Shown here in pieces: positions 1 through 5,483 of a stretch of 5,641 bases of DNA (position 1 is the stretch's first letter; each line of letters starts with the position of its first letter). Below the pieces are notes generated by a model. The model was not told the DNA's origin and ran no database searches. It saw only the letters and a program-made list of their open reading frames with translations. The DNA is taken from the NCBI GenBank assembly GCA_945869935.1, contig CAMBSA010000151.1, forward strand, positions 1 through 5,641, given 5' to 3'. Origin of the DNA: Bordetella parapertussis. Its GTDB lineage: Bacteria; Pseudomonadota; Gammaproteobacteria; Burkholderiales; SG8-39. Both the position numbers and the translations under genes were made by a program.

Positions 1-795
1 TCAACCCTGATCAATGCGGATCCGAAACTTCGCGCGGGCATTAACCACAAGGTGCAGGCGATGGTGGCGGCAGCGGCGCCTCCAGCCTCGATGATCGAGG
101 GCATGGATGCGATGGGCTGGGACGTCACGCACGTGTACGGCCTGACCGAGGTGTATGGACCGGCGGCGGTTTGTGCAAAGCACGAGGAGTGGGCCTCCCT
201 CGATGTCGGCAAGCGCGCCGAACTCAATGCGCGCCAGGGCGTTCGCTATCTGCTTGAGGACGGGCTCACGGTTCTCGATCCGGAGACGATGAAACCGGTG
301 CCGGCCGACGGCGAAACCATGGGGGAGATCATGTTCCGCGGCAACATCGCGATGAAGGGCTACCTCAAGAACAAGAAGGCCACCGAGGAGTCGTTTGCAG
401 GAGGCTGGTTCCATTCCGGGGACCTCGGGGTGATGCATCCCGACGGCTACGTTAAGATCAAGGACCGGTCCAAGGACATCATCATATCGGGCGGCGAGAA
501 CATTTCCTCGATCGAGGTGGAAGATGCGCTCTACCGGCATCCCGCGGTGCTCGCCGCGGCCGTGGTGGCCAAGCCCGATCCGAAATGGGGCGAGACCCCT
601 TGTGCTTTTGTCGAACTCAAGCTGGACGCGAAAGTAACCGAGCAGGAGATGATCGAGCACTGCCGCAAGCACCTCGCGGCGTTCAAGTGCCCCCGAAGCG
701 TGGTGTTCGGACCGGTCCCCAAAACCTCCACCGGCAAGATCCAGAAATTCATCCTGCGCACGCAGGTGAAATCCAAGAGCGCGATCGACGCCTGA
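1..795 (+). CDS. AMP-forming acyl-CoA synthetase, C-terminal part (5' end outside window)
   Basis: This enzyme would activate a carboxylic acid to an acyl-AMP and then an acyl-CoA in the cytoplasm. The frame is open from base 1, so the gene starts before the window; 264 residues are visible, about half of a usual enzyme of roughly 540. The ANL-family core motifs are in order: YGLTE (nt 136-150), FHSGDLG (409-429), the hinge region DRSKDIIISGGENIS (463-507) and the C-terminal PKTSTGKI, whose catalytic lysine is codon 736-738. The stretch around VYGLTEVYGPAAVCAKHEEW recalls the clade annotated as medium-chain or methylmercaptopropionate-CoA ligase (DmdB-like). That clade call is from memory and the substrate is unknown. 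A GTG at 52 is internal, because homology continues upstream of it. The gene ends 27 bases before the crotonase gene, suggesting cotranscription. No damage is seen in the visible part. Confidence 0.93.
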   Translation, partial: STLINADPKLRAGINHKVQAMVAAAAPPASMIEGMDAMGWDVTHVYGLTEVYGPAAVCAKHEEWASLDVGKRAELNARQGVRYLLEDGLTVLDPETMKPVPADGETMGEIMFRGNIAMKGYLKNKKATEESFAGGWFHSGDLGVMHPDGYVKIKDRSKDIIISGGENISSIEVEDALYRHPAVLAAAVVAKPDPKWGETPCAFVELKLDAKVTEQEMIEHCRKHLAAFKCPRSVVFGPVPKTSTGKIQKFILRTQVKSKSAIDA

Positions 796-822
796 TCGCA
801 GGCAGACCCATGGAGAACGCGC

Positions 823-1626
823 ATGAATGCTCCTGAAAAAACCGTGGATCAGGCACCGCTGGTCCTGCGGCAGGATGCCGGTGGCGTGGTGACTCTCACG
901 CTCAATCGCGGCGAGCGCCTCAATCCCCTGTCACAGGCGATGATCGCCGCGCTGCATTCGCAACTCGATGCGGTTGCCGCGGACGCTATGGCGCGCGTGG
1001 TGGTGCTTGCCGCCGCGGGGAAGGGCTTTTGCGCGGGGCATGACCTCAAGGAAATGCGTGCGCATCCCGACGAGGCCTGGCAGCGCGCACTGTTCGATCA
1101 GTGCGCAAGGATGATGCTCGCCATCACGCGCATGCCGCAGCCGGTGATTGCGCGGGTGCACGGCATCGCCACCGCTGCGGGATGCCAGCTGGTATCGATG
1201 TGCGATCTCGCCGTTGCTACTGATTCGGCCCGCTTCGCGGTGTCGGGGGTCAATTTCGGCCTGTTCTGTTCCACGCCCGCAGTGGGCCTGTCGCGAAATC
1301 TCGGTCGCAAGGACGCGATGGAGATGCTGCTCACCGGCGAGTTCATCAACGCTGCGACTGCGAAGGAACGCGGCCTCGTGAATCGCGTCGCTCGGCCCGA
1401 TGATCTCGACCTCGAAATCGGCAGACTCACCGCATCGATCGCGTCCAAAAGTCCGGTTGCGATCAGCATGGGCAAGCGCATGTTCTATGAGCAACTCGAA
1501 CGGGGCCTGGCCGATGCTTATGCGCTGGCATCGGCCACAATGGCCTGCAACATGATGGCGGAGGATGCGCAGGAAGGCGTCGACGCCTTCCTGCAGAAGC
1601 GTGCACCGGTATGGAGCGGAAAATAG
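823..1626 (+). CDS. Enoyl-CoA hydratase/isomerase family protein, ECHDC3-like
   Basis: This is a full-length crotonase-fold protein of 267 residues, presumably binding an acyl-CoA in the cytoplasm. The two oxyanion-hole segments are present: GKGFCAGHDLKEM (residues 67-79) and HGIATAAGCQLVSMCD (113-128). The C-terminal part has MEMLLTGEFINAATAKERGLVNRV (166-189). Against classical hydratase (rat Glu144 and Glu164), the first glutamate aligns with Gln122 and the second with Gly142, so neither general acid/base is present. The AGCQLV and SGVNFGLFCSTP motifs are those of the ECHDC3 branch, whose reaction is poorly defined. Hydratase activity should therefore not be assumed; thioester hydrolysis, isomerisation or a non-catalytic role are open. 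The ATG at 823 is preceded by GGAGA (812-816), 6 bases away. The close spacing to the synthetase gene suggests a shared transcript. Confidence 0.93.
   Translation: MNAPEKTVDQAPLVLRQDAGGVVTLTLNRGERLNPLSQAMIAALHSQLDAVAADAMARVVVLAAAGKGFCAGHDLKEMRAHPDEAWQRALFDQCARMMLAITRMPQPVIARVHGIATAAGCQLVSMCDLAVATDSARFAVSGVNFGLFCSTPAVGLSRNLGRKDAMEMLLTGEFINAATAKERGLVNRVARPDDLDLEIGRLTASIASKSPVAISMGKRMFYEQLERGLADAYALASATMACNMMAEDAQEGVDAFLQKRAPVWSGK
1569..1594. repeat. 26-bp perfect palindrome inside the crotonase gene
   Basis: Bases 1569-1581 (GCAGGAAGGCGTC) are the exact reverse complement of 1582-1594. As RNA this would fold into an 11-bp stem with a TCGA loop at 1580-1583. It encodes part of AQEGVDAFLQK near the C terminus, about 30 bases before the stop. 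No T-tract follows, so it does not look like an intrinsic terminator. It may be a codon-choice coincidence in a conserved peptide, or a dimeric-protein site upstream of the candidate promoter at 1639-1667. Confidence 0.6.
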
Positions 1627-1638
1627 GCGGTTTAGTGT

Positions 1639-1667
1639 TTGCTCCCCGGACGGCAGCCCGACATAAT
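1639..1667 (+). promoter_or_regulatory. Candidate sigma-70-type promoter before the transporter genes
   Basis: The gap 1627-1715 is the widest before the transporter. It holds TTGCTC (1639-1644, 3 of 6 to the -35 consensus) and CATAAT (1662-1667, 5 of 6 to the -10 consensus), separated by 17 bases. Transcription would start near 1673-1676, leaving a leader of about 40 bases. That leader contains a small hairpin (GCCGG 1681-1685, loop TGTT, CCGGC 1690-1694). The -10 stands out in a GC-rich background, but the -35 is weak. This is inference from consensus only, and an activator may be needed. Confidence 0.4.
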
Positions 1668-1715
1668 AGCCTTCCAAACTGCCGGTGTTCCGGCTGAGGC
1701 GGGCCGGGCAATTTC

Positions 1716-2489
1716 ATGAGCGACGACTGCATCCTCGAGACGAGCAAGCTGACGCGCGAATTCAAGGGATTCGCCGCGGTCAGCGGCGTGGATCTGAAAG
1801 TCCGCCGCGGTCAGATCCACGCGCTGATCGGCCCCAACGGCGCCGGCAAGACCACGGTGTTCAATCTGCTCACCAAGTTTCTTGCGCCGACCAGCGGCAG
1901 GATCTTCTACAAGGGCGTCGACATCACCACCGCGAAGCCGGCGGAGGTGGCACGTCGCGGCCTGGTGCGTTCGTTCCAGATATCGGCGGTGTTTCCGCAC
2001 CTCACCGTGCTCGAGAACGTGCGCATCGGGCTGCAGCGCACGCTCGGCACCTCGTTTCATTTCTGGCGTTCGCAGGATTCTCTCGACATCCTGAACGCTC
2101 GTGCCCAGGAACTGCTTGAATCGGTCGATCTCGGATCGTTCGCCGATTCCGTCGCGGTGGAGCTTCCCTACGGGCGCAAGCGCGCGCTGGAACTCGCGAC
2201 GACGCTCGCCATGGACCCGGAACTGATGCTGCTGGATGAGCCGACACAGGGCATGGGGCACGAGGATGTGGAGCGGGTGACGGCGCTCATCAGGAAGGTG
2301 GCGGCAAGTCGCACGGTACTGATGGTCGAGCACAACATGAACGTGGTGTCCTCGATCGCGGACACGATTACCGTGCTGCAGCGCGGGCAGGTGATCGCCG
2401 AGGGGCCGTATGCAGAGGTGTCGCGTAATCCGCAGGTGATGGAAGCCTACATGGGCACCGTCGACGGTGAGCTGGAGGGCGCGCATTGA
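1716..2489 (+). CDS. livG: HAAT-family ABC transporter ATP-binding protein LivG
   Basis: This cytoplasmic ATPase subunit would power the LivH/LivM permease pair. Its 257 residues match the family length. Visible motifs are Walker A GPNGAGKT (39-46, Lys45), Q-loop Gln88 in RSFQIS, Walker B LMLLDEP (170-176, catalytic Glu175) and H-loop His206 in VEHNM. The ABC signature is not LSGGQ but LPYGRKRALEL (150-160), the degenerate form usual in LivG. The D-loop region reads TQGMGHEDV, rather than the AAGLNP-like form I associate with classical LivG. The ATG at 1716 has only a weak ribosome site: GAGG at 1696-1699 is too far away, and GGGC near 1706 is poor. The protein starts immediately before a standard LivG N terminus (ILETSKLTREFKGFAAV), which supports this start. 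It overlaps livF by four bases. The transported solute is not revealed by this subunit. Confidence 0.95.
   Translation: MSDDCILETSKLTREFKGFAAVSGVDLKVRRGQIHALIGPNGAGKTTVFNLLTKFLAPTSGRIFYKGVDITTAKPAEVARRGLVRSFQISAVFPHLTVLENVRIGLQRTLGTSFHFWRSQDSLDILNARAQELLESVDLGSFADSVAVELPYGRKRALELATTLAMDPELMLLDEPTQGMGHEDVERVTALIRKVAASRTVLMVEHNMNVVSSIADTITVLQRGQVIAEGPYAEVSRNPQVMEAYMGTVDGELEGAH
1786..1822. repeat. 12-bp perfect inverted repeat early in livG
   Basis: GCGTGGATCTGA (1786-1797) is exactly complementary to TCAGATCCACGC (1811-1822), with a 13-base loop. It lies 70-107 bases after the livG start codon and encodes residues around GVDLKVRRGQIHA. An mRNA hairpin here could slow early elongation. It may equally be a chance product of codon use, and no family link is known to me. 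Confidence 0.5.
2474..2489 (+). promoter_or_regulatory. livF ribosome site and TTGA stop/start overlap
   Basis: GGAGGG at 2474-2479 lies within the end of livG, 6 bases before a TTG codon at 2486. The bases TTGA (2486-2489) serve as both the livF start and the livG stop (TGA 2487-2489). This strong Shine-Dalgarno decides the TTG start over the next in-frame candidate, a GTG at 2513. The arrangement implies translational coupling that keeps the two ATPases near equal amounts. Confidence 0.8.
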
Positions 2490-3196
2490 GCGCGGGTGGC
2501 GAATTCCTGCGGGTGTCCGACCTGCATGCCTTCTACGGCGAGTCGCATATCCTGCACGGCGTTGATTTCCGGGTGAACCAGGGCGAGGTGGTAACGCTGC
2601 TTGGCCGCAATGGCGCGGGGCGCACCACCACGCTGAAATCCATCATGGGACTGGTTGGCCGGCGCACCGGAACGATCAAGGTCAACGGCCGCGACACCGT
2701 TCGCATGGCCACCCACCGGATCGCACGTCTCGGCATCGGCTTTTGCCCGGAGGAGCGCGGCATTTTCTCCAGCCTCTCCACCGAGGAAAACCTGCTCCTG
2801 CCGCCGAAGCTCGCAAGCGGCGGCATGAGCACCGAGGAGATATACGCGATGTTTCCCAACCTCAGGGAGCGGCGCGACAGCCAGGGCACGCGCCTGTCGG
2901 GCGGTGAGCAGCAGATGCTTGCGGTGGCGCGAATCCTGCGCACCGGTGCGCGCCTGCTGCTGCTCGACGAGATATCGGAGGGCCTGGCGCCGGTGATCGT
3001 GCAGGCACTCGACCGGATGATCCGTACGCTCAAGCAGAAAGGCTATACGATCGTGATGGTGGAGCAGAATTTCCGCTTCGCTGCGCCGCTGGCTGACCGC
3101 TTCTATGTCATGGAACACGGCAGAATCGTCGAGGGTTTCGAGGCGGCGGAACTGGGTTCGAAGATGTCGATGTTGAAAGCCTATCTGGGCGTCTGA
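2486..3196 (+). CDS. livF: HAAT-family ABC transporter ATP-binding protein LivF
   Basis: This is the second cytoplasmic ATPase of the importer, 236 residues, normal for LivF. Walker A reads GRNGAGRTT (40-48): the usual catalytic lysine is Arg46 (CGC at 2621-2623). The Q-loop position is in FCPEERGIF (87-94), without a glutamine, as usual in LivF. The signature LSGGEQQ (137-143) is canonical. Walker B is LLLLDEISEG (157-166, with Asp161 and Glu162). The H-loop residue is Gln194 in VEQNF, again typical of LivF. The C terminus AYLGV is also family-like. The start is TTG, supported by a strong ribosome site and the four-base overlap with livG. I recall arginine at this Walker A position in some LivF proteins, so it need not mean a dead protein, but this nucleotide site should be catalytically weak. 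The gene is followed 35 bases later by the binding-protein gene. Confidence 0.95.
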   Translation: MSAGGEFLRVSDLHAFYGESHILHGVDFRVNQGEVVTLLGRNGAGRTTTLKSIMGLVGRRTGTIKVNGRDTVRMATHRIARLGIGFCPEERGIFSSLSTEENLLLPPKLASGGMSTEEIYAMFPNLRERRDSQGTRLSGGEQQMLAVARILRTGARLLLLDEISEGLAPVIVQALDRMIRTLKQKGYTIVMVEQNFRFAAPLADRFYVMEHGRIVEGFEAAELGSKMSMLKAYLGV

Positions 3197-3220
3197 ACGC
3201 CCGGCATTCAAACCGGAAAC

Positions 3221-3229
3221 AAGGAGGAG
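3221..3229 (+). promoter_or_regulatory. Strong ribosome binding site of the binding-protein gene
   Basis: AAGGAGGAG at 3221-3229 includes a complete AAGGAGG, 4 bases before the ATG at 3232. It is the best ribosome site in the window and contrasts with the weak sites before livG, livH and livM. This fits a need for excess periplasmic binding protein over membrane subunits. Confidence 0.85.
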
Positions 3230-3231
3230 TC

Positions 3232-4476
3232 ATGAAGCGCAGGATGATCGCAGTACTCGTAGGTTCGCTGTTCGCGGCCGTGTCGAGCAATGTGGCGCTC
3301 GGGCAGGGCGCGGGCAAGCAGGCGGCCAAGGCGGGAAGCGTTTCGGGCGACGTGGTCAAGATCGGCGTGCTGACCGATCTTTCCGGCCTGTATTCGGATC
3401 TCGGCGGGCAGGGTTCGGTGGAAGCCGCGCGCATGGCGGTGCAGGACTTCGGCGGCAAGGTGCTCGGCAAATCGATCGAAATCGTCTCCGCCGACCACCA
3501 GAACAAGGCGGACGTCGGCTCCAACAAGGCGCGCGAGTGGTTCGACCGCGAAGGCGTGGACATGATCACAGACTCGCTGAACTCCGGTGTCGCGATCGCG
3601 GTCAGCAAGGTGGCGGCCGAAAAGAAACGAATCCTGATGAACACCGGCGCGGCGAGCACCCGGTTGACCAACGAGGACTGCAACCCGTACACGGTTCACT
3701 ACGTCTACGATACCTACGCGCTCGCCAACGGCACCGGCGCCGCGATGGCCAAGTCGGGCGGTGATACCTGGTTCTTCCTGACGGCGGACTACGCGTTCGG
3801 TCATTCGCTCGAGACCGACACCGGCAACGCGGTCAAGGCGGCAGGCGGCAAGGTGCTTGGCGCGGTGCGGCATCCGCTGAATGCGTCGGATTTCTCGTCA
3901 TTCCTGTTGCAGGCGCAGAGTTCCAAGGCGAAGGTGGTCGGCCTGGCGAATGCAGGCGGTGACACGATCAACTCGATCAAGGCGGCGAACGAGTTCGGCA
4001 TCACCAAGAACCAGCAACTGGCCGGATTGCTTGTGTTCATTTCAGACATTCACAGCCTCGGGTTGGCAACGACGCAGGGCATGCTGCTCACCGATGGCTG
4101 GTACTGGGACTACAACGACGAGACGCGCAAGTTCGGAAAGCGGTTTTTCGAGAAGCGCAAGATGATGCCGGGCATGAACCAGACCGGCGTGTACTCGGCG
4201 GTGTCGACCTACCTCAAGGCGGTTCAGGCGGCGGGGACTGACGATGCGGATGCGGTGATGGGCCAGTTGAAGAAGATCAAGATCAACGACGTCTTCGCCA
4301 AGAACGCCTATATCCGTGCCGACGGGCGCATGGTGCACGAGATGTACCTGATGGAAGTGAAAAAGCCCTCCGAGTCCAAGTACCCGTGGGATTACCTCAA
4401 GGTGAAGGCGGTGATTCCGGCCGAGCAGGCGTTCCAGCCGCTTGCGAAATCCACCTGCTCGATGATCAAGAAGTAA
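3232..4476 (+). CDS. Periplasmic substrate-binding protein of HAAT-family ABC transporter (LivK position)
   Basis: This protein would bind the solute in the periplasm and deliver it to LivH/LivM. It has 414 residues with an N-terminal Sec signal peptide: basic MKRR, hydrophobic stretch 5-18, and likely cleavage after Gly24 (VALG|QG). There is no lipobox cysteine, so a soluble periplasmic protein is expected. The mature part has the type I periplasmic-binding fold of the Peripla_BP_6 kind: VVKIGVLTDLSGLYSDLGGQGSV (41-63), DSLNSGVAIAVSKVAAEKKRILMNTGAAS (114-142), DTWFFLTADYAFGHSLE (178-194) and KVVGLANAGGDTINSIKAA (234-252). Only two cysteines remain, Cys150 and Cys409, which might pair. It looks unlike classical E. 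coli LivJ/LivK, so a branched-chain amino acid ligand should not be assumed; the neighbouring acyl-CoA genes make a carboxylic acid plausible. The ATG at 3232 is fixed by a very strong ribosome site. A strong hairpin follows the gene. Confidence 0.93.
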   Translation: MKRRMIAVLVGSLFAAVSSNVALGQGAGKQAAKAGSVSGDVVKIGVLTDLSGLYSDLGGQGSVEAARMAVQDFGGKVLGKSIEIVSADHQNKADVGSNKAREWFDREGVDMITDSLNSGVAIAVSKVAAEKKRILMNTGAASTRLTNEDCNPYTVHYVYDTYALANGTGAAMAKSGGDTWFFLTADYAFGHSLETDTGNAVKAAGGKVLGAVRHPLNASDFSSFLLQAQSSKAKVVGLANAGGDTINSIKAANEFGITKNQQLAGLLVFISDIHSLGLATTQGMLLTDGWYWDYNDETRKFGKRFFEKRKMMPGMNQTGVYSAVSTYLKAVQAAGTDDADAVMGQLKKIKINDVFAKNAYIRADGRMVHEMYLMEVKKPSESKYPWDYLKVKAVIPAEQAFQPLAKSTCSMIKK

Positions 4477-4492
4477 TACGCACCGAGAGGCA

Positions 4493-4527
4493 GGAAACCC
4501 GCCCCGGCAACCCCGGGGCGGGTTTCC
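4493..4527 (+). terminator. Perfect 15-bp hairpin after the binding-protein gene (attenuator or leaky terminator)
   Basis: The arm GGAAACCCGCCCCGG (4493-4507) is exactly complementary to 4513-4527, with a 5-base loop CAACC. It begins 16 bases after the binding-protein stop codon. The only T-run is TTT inside the descending arm, followed by CCGCGCC, so a true U-tract is lacking. Termination would be partial, or the structure may act as a 3' RNA stabiliser. Either role would leave more binding-protein message than permease message. The rest of the gap to 4564 shows no clear promoter. Confidence 0.7.
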
Positions 4528-4564
4528 GCGCCCCAACTGTGCACAGGAATCCTTCCCGGTAATC

Positions 4565-5449
4565 GTGGAAATCTTCGGCATACCGATACAGGCCATGCTT
4601 GGGCAATTGCTGCTCGGGCTGGTGAACGGCTCGTTCTACGCGATGCTCTCGCTCGGCCTCGCGGTTATCTTCGGCCTGCTCAACATCATCAATTTCACCC
4701 ACGGGGCGATGTACATGATGGGCGCCTACGGCGCCTGGATGGCGCTGGAGTACTTGGGGCTCGGGTTCTGGTGGAGCCTGTTGCTCGCGCCGTTGTCGGT
4801 GGGAATCTTCGGCATCATCGTCGAGCGCCTGCTGATGCAATGGATCTACAAGCTTGATCATCTTTACGGGCTGCTGCTCACCTTCGGCCTTGCGCTGATC
4901 GTCGAAGGCATCTACCGAGACCAGTTCGGTGTCTCCGGGCAGCCCTACCAGGTGCCGGACCTGCTGCGCGGCGCGACCAACCTCGGCTTCATGGTGCTGC
5001 CCAACTACCGAGCTTTTGTCGTGCTCGCCTCGCTCGTGGTGTGCCTCGCAACCTGGTACGTCATCGAGCGCACGCGGCTTGGCGCCTATCTTCGCGCCGG
5101 AACGGAAAACCCGGCACTGGTGCAGGCTTTCGGCATCAACGTGCCGCTGATGGTGACCCTCACCTACGGTTTTGGCGCTGCGCTTGCGGGACTGGGCGGC
5201 GTGCTTGCCTCACCGATCATCCAGATCAATCCCCTGATGGGGTCCAACCTGATCATCACGGTGTTCGCGGTGGTGGTGATCGGCGGCATGGGCTCGATCC
5301 TCGGATCGATCCTCACCGGCCTTGCGCTTGGCCTGATCGAGGGGCTCACCAAGGTGTTCTACGCGGAAGCCTCGTCGACGGTGGTGTTCCTCATCATGGT
5401 GGTGGTGCTGCTGGTGCGCCCGGCCGGCTTGTTTGGGCGGGAAAAATGA
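4565..5449 (+). CDS. livH: HAAT-family ABC transporter permease LivH
   Basis: This is an inner-membrane permease of the BPD_transp_2 family, 294 residues, that would pair with LivM to form the import channel. Hydrophobic segments are visible at about 11-37, 47-65, 68-90, 100-117, 149-168, 196-217, 227-262 and 271-289. The N-terminal stretch NGSFYAMLSLGLAVIFGLLNIINF (21-44) and the cytoplasmic loop ENPALVQAFGINV (181-193), which contacts the ATPases, are family hallmarks. The start is GTG at 4565. The MEIFGIPIQAMLGQ start fits the usual beginning of this family as I remember it, and no earlier ATG, GTG or TTG exists in frame within the gap; the ATG at 4595 is a weaker alternative. No good ribosome site precedes GTG (AGGA at 4544-4547 is too far). 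Its stop codon lies within the first of three ATGA overlaps leading to livM. Confidence 0.94.
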   Translation: MEIFGIPIQAMLGQLLLGLVNGSFYAMLSLGLAVIFGLLNIINFTHGAMYMMGAYGAWMALEYLGLGFWWSLLLAPLSVGIFGIIVERLLMQWIYKLDHLYGLLLTFGLALIVEGIYRDQFGVSGQPYQVPDLLRGATNLGFMVLPNYRAFVVLASLVVCLATWYVIERTRLGAYLRAGTENPALVQAFGINVPLMVTLTYGFGAALAGLGGVLASPIIQINPLMGSNLIITVFAVVVIGGMGSILGSILTGLALGLIEGLTKVFYAEASSTVVFLIMVVVLLVRPAGLFGREK

Positions 5450-5470
5450 GCGAGCGGGAAAAATGAGCGG
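5437..5470 (+). repeat. 17-bp tandem duplication at the livH-livM junction
   Basis: GCGGGAAAAATGAGCG occurs at 5437-5452 and again at 5454-5469. The full units 5437-5453 and 5454-5470 are 17 bases and differ only in the last base. Each unit carries A5 followed by TGA, and an ATGA. The first unit includes the last codons and stop of livH. A 17-base unit is not a multiple of three, so duplication moves every downstream frame. Confidence 0.9.
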
Positions 5471-5483
5471 ACCCAGCAGATGA
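5446..5483 (+). promoter_or_regulatory. Ladder of ATGA overlaps with two 6-codon minicistrons (MSEREK, MSGPSR)
   Basis: ATGA occurs at 5446-5449, 5463-5466 and 5480-5483, exactly 17 bases apart. The first joins the livH stop to an ATG that opens MSEREK and stops at 5464-5466. The second joins that stop to an ATG that opens MSGPSR and stops at 5481-5483. The third joins that stop to the livM ATG at 5480. Every ATG has its predecessor's TGA overlapping it. This would suit stepwise termination-reinitiation of ribosomes from livH into livM, or a regulated delay. Whether the tiny frames are translated is unknown. They may simply be a by-product of the 17-bp duplication. Confidence 0.45.

Noticed and set aside
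1632..2486. Long reverse-strand open frame (284 codons) opposite livG
   Set aside because: It mirrors livG, is rich in His and Arg as expected of antisense high-GC code, shows no domain I recognise, and has no ribosome site pattern. The same holds for the reverse frames at 1-672, 931-1677, 2447-3211, 3208-3873 and 4042-4596.
2759..3067. Missing Q-loop glutamine and H-loop histidine in LivF taken as signs of a broken ATPase
   Set aside because: Both changes are usual in the LivF family, so they are not damage on their own. Only the Walker A arginine is reported, together with the site asymmetry.
3451..3857. Repeated 14-base GGCGGCAAGGTGCT at 3451-3464 and 3844-3857 in the binding protein
   Set aside because: Both copies encode GGKVLG at similar strand turns of the type I binding fold. 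This is likely shared codon preference, not a mobile or regulatory repeat.
5294..5314. 9-base direct repeat TCGATCCTC at 5294-5302 and 5306-5314 in livH
   Set aside because: It encodes the GSILGSIL membrane segment typical of the family; the repeat follows from the peptide.
5041..5466. Forward open frame of 141 codons overlapping the end of livH
   Set aside because: It is a shifted-frame shadow of livH with Arg/His-rich composition. Only its last six codons (MSEREK) matter, as the minicistron described above.
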